Source: Gammaproteobacteria bacterium
Lineage (GTDB): Bacteria > Pseudomonadota > Gammaproteobacteria > Chromatiales > Chromatiaceae
Direction of reading: 5' to 3'
Length of the DNA stretch: 12,797 nt
NCBI GenBank assembly: GCA_030620735.1
Contig: JAUXDV010000030.1
Coordinates: 1-12,797, forward strand
The position numbers and the translations under genes are program-made. The notes under the pieces are model-generated. The model did no database searches. It saw only the letters and a list, made by a program, of their open reading frames with translations, and had not been told where the DNA came from. Shown here in pieces: positions 1-6,771 of this stretch (position 1 is its first letter; the number at the start of each line of letters is the position of its first letter).

Positions 1-1532
1 CCACCGGTTGACCAGGCGTAGCGCTCATAGAGATTGGGTGAACGGTTTTTTCTGGCATAGCCGAACTCGATGCTGCTGCTATCATCCTGTGTGAAGCGCG
101 CCAATGCCGTCACATCGATATTATTGTCGGTTTTGCTGCGATCAGCGGCATTGAAAGCCGAAACATCTCCGTTGTACATTGGGTTGTATCCCTGCACTTC
201 ACCGGTATCCATCTTCACATGTTCACCGCGGAGACCGAACTGGGTCAGCCACTGAGAATTCCACTGCGCCTCCCACTCACCGAATATGGCCACACGGTCG
301 CGCTCACCGTCATTGATATTCCAGAATGTATCGGGCCACATCCCTTTGCCGGACGGATCCCACCAGTCATCCAGATTGTAGTACTGTAATTCGGCGCCGA
401 CCTTAAGCAGGTCGCGCTCTGACAGGGGGATCTCCGCCTTGACGATCACGCCGGTATTATCACCCTCGGTATCCATCGGCATGCCCGCAGCACAGCCTCC
501 CTTTCCGCCTGAAGGAGTACAAGGCACACCATCGGTATAGGTGGTTGCCGGTGGATTGGAGCCGTACCAGAAAAGTTTGTCATCGAAGAACTGCATCTTG
601 TGCCGGGTATGTTCGTTGTAGACGCGCGCCTCCAGAACACCCCAATCGTAATCCCCCTCGTAGCTAAGGTTGACCTGCGTACTATCGTTGTCTGTCATGT
701 CCATGCGCTGGTTCGGCCAGCCCTGGTAGGGGATGTCCTGCACGCCAATCTTCAGTTCAACGAGGTGGTTTTCATGTTGCAGCGCCATGTTGATCGACTG
801 ATTGGTCGATTGATACATGGAGGATCCGACTTCGTCTCCATCCAGCCACCCTCTGCCTGCAGCAGCAGGACCCGCCGGCTTGAAATCGCCGCCAGCCTTG
901 TAGTTGCCAGCCTCAGCGTACGAACCACTATAGCTCAGACTCAGCTTTTCACCGGCGACGCTGGCAGCGATGTTTCCGCCATACGCATCCCCGTTGCTGC
1001 GATAATAGCCGCCGATTTCGCCCGTTGTCAGCACACCTTCTCCCGCTATGGCAAACTCCGGGGCGGGAGAATCGACCAGAATTGTGCCGCCGACGCTGTC
1101 GCCACCAACACTCACCGGCGTGATGCCGGCGAAGACCGTGGCGCTGCCGACGTTAGTCGGAGCGATATAGGAGAGTGGTGGATTCATGTGGTTGCCGCAG
1201 GCAGAGATCAGATCCATGCCATCAACCTTGATGCGCAGGCGGTCATCGGCGAAGCCGTGAATGACCGGGTGGCTGGATACGCCGCCTGAACCCTGGATGT
1301 TGAGGCCGGGAGTATTTCTCAGCAGCCTGGTGGTATCACTGCTGGCGGGCGCCAGAGACTTCAACTCCTCCTCGCTGACAATCGAAGTATTCAAAGTTGG
1401 TGTGTCGATCAACGGCGATGCAGTGACATCGATCGTCGGAAGTTGTTCATCTTCAGCAACGGCTGAACCGTGAACCAAGGTAGCGACAAGTGCGGTAAGC
1501 AGGAGTCGCCGATGGCGAAATTGAGTATTCAT
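1..1532 (-). CDS. TonB-dependent copper receptor (OprC/NosA-like), C-terminus cut by window edge
   Basis: This is an outer-membrane, TonB-driven receptor, probably importing copper. The frame is open from ATG at 1532 to the window edge (510 codons), so most of the distal beta-barrel is missing. Residues 1-26 form a signal peptide (cleavage near SAVA/ED), a TonB-box-like stretch (IDVTAS) is at 34-39, and the plug spans about 40-155, including TPGLNIQG and VGGDSVGGT. Inside the plug, CGNHM (112-116) gives CxxxM, and HKM (311-313) in the barrel gives HxM. Those two motifs supply the Cu ligands in Pseudomonas OprC (Cys143, Met147, His323, Met325). A further Cys pair (338, 347) probably lies in an extracellular loop. 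An AAGGA Shine-Dalgarno precedes the start. It is divergent from the ABC-F gene, with an FNR-type box upstream. Family membership is very likely; copper as substrate rests on the four ligand residues. Confidence 0.9.
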   Translation of the reverse strand, partial: MNTQFRHRRLLLTALVATLVHGSAVAEDEQLPTIDVTASPLIDTPTLNTSIVSEEELKSLAPASSDTTRLLRNTPGLNIQGSGGVSSHPVIHGFADDRLRIKVDGMDLISACGNHMNPPLSYIAPTNVGSATVFAGITPVSVGGDSVGGTILVDSPAPEFAIAGEGVLTTGEIGGYYRSNGDAYGGNIAASVAGEKLSLSYSGSYAEAGNYKAGGDFKPAGPAAAGRGWLDGDEVGSSMYQSTNQSINMALQHENHLVELKIGVQDIPYQGWPNQRMDMTDNDSTQVNLSYEGDYDWGVLEARVYNEHTRHKMQFFDDKLFWYGSNPPATTYTDGVPCTPSGGKGGCAAGMPMDTEGDNTGVIVKAEIPLSERDLLKVGAELQYYNLDDWWDPSGKGMWPDTFWNINDGERDRVAIFGEWEAQWNSQWLTQFGLRGEHVKMDTGEVQGYNPMYNGDVSAFNAADRSKTDNNIDVTALARFTQDDSSSIEFGYARKNRSPNLYERYAWSTG

Positions 1533-1603
1533 GCTAGTGATTCCTTTGACATTGAAGTGTTGAGATCGACTCATGCAATTATTGTTCTACAAGTCAACGA
1601 GTC

Positions 1604-1646
1604 ATTCTATTCATCATCAGCCGTACGGGAATTTGATATATCTCAA
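1604..1646 (-). promoter_or_regulatory. Candidate FNR/Anr-dependent promoter of the copper receptor
   Basis: TTGATATATCTCAA at 1633-1646 matches the FNR/Anr consensus TTGAT-N4-ATCAA at 9 of 10 defined positions. Reading on the minus strand towards the receptor, a -10 hexamer TAGAAT lies at 1609-1604. The box centre is about 30 nt from the start of the -10, which places it near -42 of a start site around 1597. That is the class II activation geometry. The untranslated leader would be about 65 nt. The matches and spacing are seen directly; regulation is inferred. Confidence 0.6.
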
Positions 1647-1843
1647 TTTGGTCAGGAAAATGCTGCTATCGGTGAAAAAGTGCGTCATATCACACATTGA
1701 AAAGGCAAATCACCCATTCAGCAGCCGACGCATGCTACTGCATAGGATGTGTCGAGACACGATGCGTCTCAATTTCTGCGCCAAAGAGATGCGATTCGCC
1801 CGATAGTTACCCATAAATAACTTACCGATTCTACCTGCCGTAA

Positions 1844-1871
1844 TTACAATTCACGTAATTTAGGATAGAAT
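1844..1871 (+). promoter_or_regulatory. Candidate sigma-70 promoter of the ABC-F operon
   Basis: TTACAA (1844-1849) and TAGAAT (1866-1871) are separated by 16 bp and lie about 55 nt before the GTG start of the ABC-F gene. The -10 matches consensus at 5 of 6 positions (TAGAAT against TATAAT). A 6-bp inverted repeat (1884-1901) would sit at the beginning of the transcript. Confidence 0.45.
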
Positions 1872-1925
1872 GCGCCTCCCCGGATAAACCTCTATGTTTA
1901 TTCTCATATTTTCGGACATTATCAA

Positions 1926-3560
1926 GTGATTTCTACAGCTAACATCACCATGCAGTTTGGCGCCAAACCTCTCTTTGAAGATATTTCAATTAAATTCGGT
2001 GGTGGCAACCGTTACGGCCTGATCGGCGCCAATGGATGCGGCAAGTCGACATTCATGAAAATCCTCTCAAATAATCTGGAACCCTCTTCAGGTCAGGTGA
2101 TGGTCGATGCCAATGAGAGGATTGGGGTGCTTGGTCAGGATCAATTTGCTTTTGAAGAGTATTCGGTTATCGATACTGTGATAATGGGGCATAAGGAGCT
2201 GTGGAAAATCAAACAGGAACGCGACCGCATATACTCCTTAGCGGAAATGACAGAAGAGGAAGGTATGCTGGTGGCAGATCTTGAGGTTCACTTTGCTGAA
2301 CTCGATGGCTATACAGCCGAATCCCGGGCGGGAGAGTTGCTGCAGGGACTGGATATTCCTGTTGAACAGCACGTTGGACCGATGAGTGCCATTGCACCGG
2401 GTTGGAAATTGCGCGTGTTATTGGCCCAGGTACTCTTTGCAGAACCTGACATCATGTTGCTGGATGAGCCGACCAACAACCTCGACATTGACTCTATCCG
2501 CTGGCTTGAAGATATTTTGAAGCAGCGGAAATCGACCATGATTATCATCTCGCACGATCGCCATTTCCTGAATAGTGTTTGTACGCATATGGCTGATCTG
2601 GATTATGGCGAGTTACGCCTGTTCCCCGGCAACTATGATCAATATATGACTGCAGCGACACAAGCCCGTGAACGACTGCTCACCGATAATGCAAAAAAGA
2701 AAGCCCAGATAGCCGAGCTAAGAACCTTTGTCAGCCGTTTTTCTGCAAATGCATCAAAAGCGAAACAGGCCACTTCCCGCTCCAGATTAATCGACAAGAT
2801 TGAACTTGAAGAGGTCAAACCATCAAGCCGGGTCAATCCCTTTATTCGTTTCAACCAGGATAAAAAACTGTTTCGTTTAGCGCTTGAGATGGAAGAGGTT
2901 TCAAATGGCTATGACGAGATTCTTTTTGAAGATCTAAACATGAATATTGAAGTGGGTGAACGCGTTGCTATCATCGGACCCAATGGAATCGGTAAAACCA
3001 CTTTTCTTAAAACGCTGTTCGGCGAGTTGCCGCAGAAATCCGGTGAAGTGAAATGGTCTGAAAATGCAAAGATTGGCTACTATGCCCAGGACAACGCTGA
3101 AAGTTTTGCCGAAGAGATGAGTGTGTTTGAATGGATGAGTCAATGGCGAAACCCCGGTGATGACGAACAATATGTGCGCGGAATTTTAGGGCGTTTATTG
3201 TTCACCCAGGATGACATCAGGAAACCGGTAAGCAAACTCTCGGGCGGCGAAAAAGGCCGCATGATGTTTGGTAAATTGATGATGATCAAACCGAACATTC
3301 TCATCATGGACGAACCGACTAACCACCTGGACATGGAGTCTATCGAATCACTCAACCTGGCATTGGAACACTACGACGGCACGCTGATTTTTGTCAGCCA
3401 TGACAGGGAATTTGTCGCCTCGCTGGCGACTCGAATTCTTGATATGCAAGCCGATGGAGTGACTGATTTTCCCGGTAATTATGAAGAGTATCTGGCCTCA
3501 CAGGGAGTCGTTTCAGCCAGCCGGGAAGAGTCGGCCCCAAAAAACAGATATGTCGGATAA
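1926..3560 (+). CDS. ybiT: ABC-F family ATPase, YbiT-like
   Basis: This is a soluble tandem ABC ATPase of the ABC-F class, whose members act on ribosomes rather than in transport; the exact role of YbiT is unsettled. It is 544 residues, the usual size. The first domain has Walker A GANGCGKST (34-42), Walker B with DEPTNNLD (180-187) and ISHDR (208-212). A charged interdomain linker spans about 235-315. The second domain has GPNGIGKTT (351-359), signature LSGGEKGRM (438-446) and DEPTNHLD (462-469). The first-domain signature is degenerate (APGWKLRVL), as in E. coli YbiT. The start is GTG at 1926, chosen because it puts eight residues before MQFG exactly as in E. coli YbiT. No strong Shine-Dalgarno is visible. 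Similarity to YbiT runs the whole length, so the call is firm. Confidence 0.95.
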   Translation: MISTANITMQFGAKPLFEDISIKFGGGNRYGLIGANGCGKSTFMKILSNNLEPSSGQVMVDANERIGVLGQDQFAFEEYSVIDTVIMGHKELWKIKQERDRIYSLAEMTEEEGMLVADLEVHFAELDGYTAESRAGELLQGLDIPVEQHVGPMSAIAPGWKLRVLLAQVLFAEPDIMLLDEPTNNLDIDSIRWLEDILKQRKSTMIIISHDRHFLNSVCTHMADLDYGELRLFPGNYDQYMTAATQARERLLTDNAKKKAQIAELRTFVSRFSANASKAKQATSRSRLIDKIELEEVKPSSRVNPFIRFNQDKKLFRLALEMEEVSNGYDEILFEDLNMNIEVGERVAIIGPNGIGKTTFLKTLFGELPQKSGEVKWSENAKIGYYAQDNAESFAEEMSVFEWMSQWRNPGDDEQYVRGILGRLLFTQDDIRKPVSKLSGGEKGRMMFGKLMMIKPNILIMDEPTNHLDMESIESLNLALEHYDGTLIFVSHDREFVASLATRILDMQADGVTDFPGNYEEYLASQGVVSASREESAPKNRYVG

Positions 3561-4101
3561 AATCCCCCCGGAACTGGTTATTCAGCAAACCACGGCCTGG
3601 GTAAGTGACTTTATTGTTGCCCATAATATATGCCCGTTTGCGCGTAAAGAGTTACAACGCGGCGGGATTCATTATGAAGTCTTTCAGGAACATCGAATCG
3701 AAGTTGCTCTGACAGAATTAATCGAACTGTGTCAGCTGCTGGATAAAAATGGCGACATTGGAACCGTCTTATTTATTCTCCCGTCATCCTTCATCATTTT
3801 TAACGACTATCTTGATCTACTGGATATGGCGAATGATTTACTCATCAAACAGGGATATGAAGGCATTTACCAGTTGGCAAGTTTCCACCCCGATTACTGC
3901 TTCGAAGGCGTAGACTGCGATGACGCCAGCAATTACACCAACCGCTCCCCCTACCCTATGCTGCACATCATTCGTGAAGCCGAACTTGAAAAAGCACTCG
4001 AGAACTACCCGAACCCCGAGGCCATACCGGAACGCAATATCGCCTGCTGCCGGAAGCTGGGGAGTGCTGCATTGGCCGATATTTTGCAAGCCTGCATGTA
4101 A
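3550..4101 (+). CDS. DUF1415 family protein
   Basis: This 183-residue soluble protein belongs to DUF1415, a conserved family of unknown function in proteobacteria. Diagnostic motifs are ICPF (27-30), FHPDY (112-116), NRSPYP (131-136), HIIRE (139-143) and ERN (161-163). It has no signal peptide or membrane segment. The frame opens earlier, at 3481, but ATG at 3550 gives the expected family N-terminus and overlaps the ABC-F stop by 11 nt, implying translational coupling. Several cysteines (28, 61, 117, 123, 166, 167) are present; Cys28 sits in the conserved ICPF motif, and whether it binds anything is unknown. The family call is strong; function cannot be given. Confidence 0.9.
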   Translation: MSDKIPPELVIQQTTAWVSDFIVAHNICPFARKELQRGGIHYEVFQEHRIEVALTELIELCQLLDKNGDIGTVLFILPSSFIIFNDYLDLLDMANDLLIKQGYEGIYQLASFHPDYCFEGVDCDDASNYTNRSPYPMLHIIREAELEKALENYPNPEAIPERNIACCRKLGSAALADILQACM

Positions 4102-4121
4102 CTATTCTATTGAAAATATTG

Positions 4122-4394
4122 ATGCCTGACGACAACACAAACTGCTGGATTTACAAGAGCATCCGCAAGGAGGAGATGTACCTCTACCTCTCTGCCGAAG
4201 ATGCATTTGATGTGCTTTCAGACGAACTGCTCAGCAGCTTTGGAACACCCGAATTTGTCCTCTCCCTGGAACTTAACACCACACGCAAGCTGGCGCGTGT
4301 TGAGACCAGCAAGGTCATCACAGCACTGCAGCAGGATGGATACTTTTTACAACTGCCGCCTGACCTGAAGCCACATCTCTATTTTGGTGATTAG
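4122..4394 (+). CDS. ycgL: YcgL-family protein
   Basis: This small 90-residue cytoplasmic protein carries the YcgL domain: WIYKS near the N-terminus, YLYLS, then GYFLQLPP towards the end. E. coli YcgL has the matching VIYRS, YLYV and GYYLQLPP. The biochemical function of the family is not established to my knowledge. The ATG at 4122 is chosen over an in-frame TTG at 4110 because ATG is more usual; neither has a good Shine-Dalgarno. It follows the DUF1415 gene by 20 nt and should be on the same transcript. No T-tract terminator follows; the hairpins downstream may end the mRNA. Confidence 0.88.
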   Translation: MPDDNTNCWIYKSIRKEEMYLYLSAEDAFDVLSDELLSSFGTPEFVLSLELNTTRKLARVETSKVITALQQDGYFLQLPPDLKPHLYFGD

Positions 4395-4436
4395 CAAGTG
4401 CTAAGAACCCTTGAATAAGTCCATGGGATGGGGGTT

Positions 4437-4494
4437 CGGGGGAAGGGCGGTCTGGATGCGTATTTTAACCCATTGATAGATAACCCTTCCCCCG
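4437..4494. repeat. 11-bp perfect inverted repeat with 36-nt loop
   Basis: CGGGGGAAGGG (4437-4447) pairs perfectly with CCCTTCCCCCG (4484-4494). It lies 42 nt after the YcgL stop and has no T-tract on either strand. It could be a 3' stabilising hairpin or a rho-type end for the upstream operon. The purine-rich G run on one arm is striking. Confidence 0.6.
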
Positions 4495-4512
4495 TAGACT
4501 AACTTGCAGGAA

Positions 4513-4554
4513 TGCTCTGATCGAGAAGCGAAGCGACTTGATCAGGGCATCCCT
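4513..4554. repeat. Dispersed hairpin repeat, copy A
   Basis: Arms TGCTCTGATCGAG (4513-4525) and CTTGATCAGGGCA (4537-4549) form a 13-bp stem with two G-U pairs and an 11-nt loop, followed by TCCCT. The same outer sequences (TGCTCTGA ... TCAGGGCATCCCT) recur at 6660-6702. The right flank overlaps the stop codon of the small gene on the minus strand by two bases. Confidence 0.75.
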
Positions 4555-4834
4555 AATCCTGCCCGCCGCCACGCACCAGTTCATCCATCTGCAGCATTGC
4601 AAGCCGCCAGGTTTCCCCCCGATTGCCGCCCGAAACCATCACCTCCATCAATGCGTATGCCAAATTACGATGCTCCACCGACAAATCCCTGAGTTTATTG
4701 AGCTTGAAGAGGCACCCGGCCTGTTCATAGTTAATGGTGTTCATCAAGGCATAGAGAATCAGCGCACTCCCAGATTGAGGTGACTGTTGTATACACTCTA
4801 TGACCGCCTGAAGTGTGTGTGAATGATCTTGCAT
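4553..4834 (-). CDS. Small hypothetical protein, 93 residues
   Basis: I do not recognise this protein. It is predicted all-helical and soluble, with no signal peptide and two cysteines (14 and 40). The centre has a well-mixed amphipathic composition (around LFKLNKLRDLSVEHRNLAYALMEVM, here split as LFKLNKLRDL then SVEHRNLAYALMEVM) typical of real protein rather than a shadow frame, and no better gene overlaps it. The ATG at 4834 has a modest AGG upstream. It is divergent from the coiled-coil protein gene, with a 119-bp AT-rich gap. Its stop falls in the flank of hairpin copy A, which may end its transcript. It is probably real; function is unknown. Confidence 0.55.
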   Translation of the reverse strand: MQDHSHTLQAVIECIQQSPQSGSALILYALMNTINYEQAGCLFKLNKLRDLSVEHRNLAYALMEVMVSGGNRGETWRLAMLQMDELVRGGGQD

Positions 4835-4953
4835 CTGTGAAAGCCTGTTTCCTGCCGGGATTCTTTTCGTGGAATCTCATGGAATTAAATAATTACCAAA
4901 AAATATGATATTCTTTTGGATTCTATGCAGTTCGTAATTCTCCGGAGAACACA

Positions 4954-6651
4954 ATGCAGCTTCAACAAACCTTACTGGCGTCGACTGTCGCCGCAATTCT
5001 ATCAGTCGCTCCATCCATGGCTGCAGCAGAAAACTGCTCGGCCTCACTCATGACTGATGAGGAGCGCGCAGCACATAAAACAAAAATGCAGACCATGTCT
5101 GCAGAAGAGTGGAACACATACCGCAACGAACAATACAAAGTTTACCAGCAACGCGCACAAAAAATCGGTTGTGATATACCGGCAACCCCGCCCTGGCAGA
5201 CAGCCGTGTCATCAGCGCCTCAAACAGGCACCGTTGATGCTGAAAAACCGGCAGCCACAGCAACTGCAGATGTGACTCCAACTGCAGCAGTCGAAGATCT
5301 GCGCAAGCAAGCCCAGGCGCAGCAACAGGCTGCACAAAAAGCTGCCGCAGAGAAACGCGATGTCATGCAGAAACGCATGCAGGCAGCACAGCAGGAACCA
5401 ACACCAGCTGCTGCCGCAATATCGCCGAAAGCCGCAGCAACGACACCCGCTGTTCCAGTTGATGATACGCGCAAGGCTGCTGACGAACGCCGTCAGGCTG
5501 CAATGAAAGAGATGGAGCAGCGTCGTAAAGAGGCCGATGCGCGTCGTCAGGCAATGCAGAAAGAGATGGAAGAGCGACGCAAAGCAGCACAGGAGCGCTA
5601 TGAAGCCGCCAGGAAAAAACTTGACGAAAAGCGTGCTCAACAACAGGCTGAAACTGTATCAACCGCCGCTGAAAAGTCACCAGCGCCTGCTGAGCAGAGT
5701 AAAGCCATGCCAGCTGCTGCTGCAGAATCCGACAAGATGCGTAAACAGGCTGAAGAGCGCCGCCAGGCTGCAATGAAAGAGATGGAGCAGCGTCGTAAAG
5801 GCGCGGAGGCGCGTCGCCAGGCAATCGAGAAAGAGATGAGCGAAAAACGCGCTGCAATGGAGAAGCAACAGGCCGGCGCCAAGGCAGCTCTGCAAACTGA
5901 TATTGCGAAGCAGCGCAAGGAGGCTGACGAACGATTCAAGGCTGCGGCTGAAGAGATGGAGCAGCACCGCAAGGAAGCCGATGCCCGCCACCAGGCGGCA
6001 ATAAAAGAGATGCATGAGATGGGCGCTGAATCCCAACAACTGCAAGCCACTCCAGCAACCGCTGCTGCAGAAAAACCTCAGCAGGCCGCAGCCAAAACAG
6101 GTGAAGCAAAAGGGGCAGCAGTCGATCAGAGCGAAACACAACTTCGCGCACCTCGGCAGGCACAGCCCGAGATGAGCCGGGAGGAGTGGATGAAGCAGGT
6201 CGAAGCTCGTCGACAGGCGGTAATGGAGCGCAGAAAAGCCCGACGCACTGAAATGCAAAAGCGCTCACAGGATCAGCGTATGCCTGCGCGCACTGGCGCA
6301 CAAATGCCGACAGCCGAGCAGCAGCAACGTTACGAAAAGAGACGCCAGGAGTTACAACAGCGCCGGGCGCTGCAACAAAAGCGTCGCCAGCAGTATCGGA
6401 ACGAGATGCAGAAACGCATGGACAGCGCCATCGACAATCTGCCTGCTGCTCCAATGGATGCCGAAGCAACGCCGCCGGCAATGCGGCAGCAACGCAGCCC
6501 TGCTCCCAGGCCTCCACAGGGTTATGGACGCAGAGCTGACGCGCCCTATGGTTACGAGAGAGCACCTGCTCAATATCGAGGCCCATCTGCTCAACCGCGC
6601 GATTACAACGCCAGGCCTCCCATGCCTTATGGCAACGACTATCCGCGATAA
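4954..6651 (+). CDS. Secreted Ala/Gln/Lys/Arg-rich coiled-coil repeat protein
   Basis: This is a 565-residue exported protein of unknown function. Residues 1-25 form a signal peptide ending SMAAA before EN. A short N-terminal domain follows, bounded by Cys28 and Cys73, the only cysteines, which could form a disulfide; it contains MTDEERAAH and MSAEEWNTYR. From about 115 to 370 there are long highly charged helices with repeated blocks such as ERRQAAMKEMEQRRK. These alternate with Ala/Pro/Thr-rich linkers. Another helix-rich block runs to about 480. The tail (about 510-565) is rich in Pro, Tyr and Arg with PYGY-type motifs. The architecture resembles TolA-like periplasmic spacers, but no TolA C-terminal domain is seen. 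The start has GGAG eight bases upstream, and TATGAT at 4904-4909 could be its -10. Hairpin B and a terminator follow. Confidence 0.85.
   Translation: MQLQQTLLASTVAAILSVAPSMAAAENCSASLMTDEERAAHKTKMQTMSAEEWNTYRNEQYKVYQQRAQKIGCDIPATPPWQTAVSSAPQTGTVDAEKPAATATADVTPTAAVEDLRKQAQAQQQAAQKAAAEKRDVMQKRMQAAQQEPTPAAAAISPKAAATTPAVPVDDTRKAADERRQAAMKEMEQRRKEADARRQAMQKEMEERRKAAQERYEAARKKLDEKRAQQQAETVSTAAEKSPAPAEQSKAMPAAAAESDKMRKQAEERRQAAMKEMEQRRKGAEARRQAIEKEMSEKRAAMEKQQAGAKAALQTDIAKQRKEADERFKAAAEEMEQHRKEADARHQAAIKEMHEMGAESQQLQATPATAAAEKPQQAAAKTGEAKGAAVDQSETQLRAPRQAQPEMSREEWMKQVEARRQAVMERRKARRTEMQKRSQDQRMPARTGAQMPTAEQQQRYEKRRQELQQRRALQQKRRQQYRNEMQKRMDSAIDNLPAAPMDAEATPPAMRQQRSPAPRPPQGYGRRADAPYGYERAPAQYRGPSAQPRDYNARPPMPYGNDYPR
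5494..5800 (+). repeat. Internal duplication in coiled-coil gene
   Basis: A 37-nt segment at 5494-5530 is repeated without change at 5764-5800, exactly 270 nt (90 codons) later. It encodes QAAMKEMEQRRK. A diverged third unit lies near 5930-6010 (EEMEQHRKEADARHQ). Identity at the DNA level points to a fairly recent in-frame duplication or gene conversion. Confidence 0.8.
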
Positions 6652-6659
6652 CTCAGGAT

Positions 6660-6702
6660 TGCTCTGAACGAAATCACTACGCTCTTCGTTCAGGGCATCC
6701 CT
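6660..6702. repeat. Dispersed hairpin repeat, copy B
   Basis: Arms TGCTCTGAACGAA (6660-6672) and TTCGTTCAGGGCA (6685-6697) form a 13-bp stem with one G-U pair and a 12-nt loop, followed by TCCCT as in copy A. It begins 8 nt after the stop of the coiled-coil gene and precedes the intrinsic terminator. Confidence 0.75.
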
Positions 6703-6710
6703 CAAACTCA

Positions 6711-6738
6711 AACGCCGGGATCATCCCGGCGTTTTTTT
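6711..6738 (+). terminator. Intrinsic terminator of the coiled-coil gene
   Basis: AACGCCGGGA (6711-6720) pairs with TCCCGGCGTT (6724-6733) around a TCA loop and runs into seven T residues (6732-6738). On the minus strand the stem is followed by a weaker TTT, so it may also help stop the convergent lytic transglycosylase transcript. Confidence 0.92.
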
Positions 6739-6771
6739 GGCTGGAAAGCTCCAGCCTGCAGAACCTTCTGA

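Larger units (their letters stand above)
1533..1925. other. Divergent intergenic region between copper receptor and ABC-F gene
   Basis: This 393-bp stretch holds no convincing gene. It contains the FNR-type promoter facing left and a sigma-70-like promoter facing right. Between them, GTGTC (1749-1753) can pair with GACAC (1756-1760), or GAGACAC (1754-1760) can pair with GCGTCTC (1764-1770), so the two small hairpins exclude each other. ATAAAC (1884-1889) and GTTTAT (1896-1901) form another short inverted repeat just before the ABC-F gene. Confidence 0.6.

Noticed and set aside
600..1289. 229-residue open frame on the plus strand
   Set aside because: It is antisense to the TonB receptor, which has a signal peptide, plug motifs and copper ligands in its frame. 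The plus frame shows no family features.
1470..1806. Two short plus-strand frames in the receptor/ABC-F gap
   Set aside because: They have poor composition and no Shine-Dalgarno, and they cross the FNR-type promoter. They look like chance frames.
2384..2420. Missing LSGGE signature in the first ABC domain as a defect
   Set aside because: The same APGWKLRVLLAQ form occurs in E. coli YbiT, so it is a family trait and not decay.
4504..4783. Plus-strand frames opposite the 93-residue gene
   Set aside because: The frames are rich in Pro and His, overlap hairpin copy A and lack ribosome binding sites.
5212..6586. Several long minus-strand frames (143 to 216 residues) under the coiled-coil gene
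   Set aside because: They arise from the GCA/CAG/AAA/CGC-biased repeat gene. The Cys/Leu/Ser-rich products are typical mirror frames.
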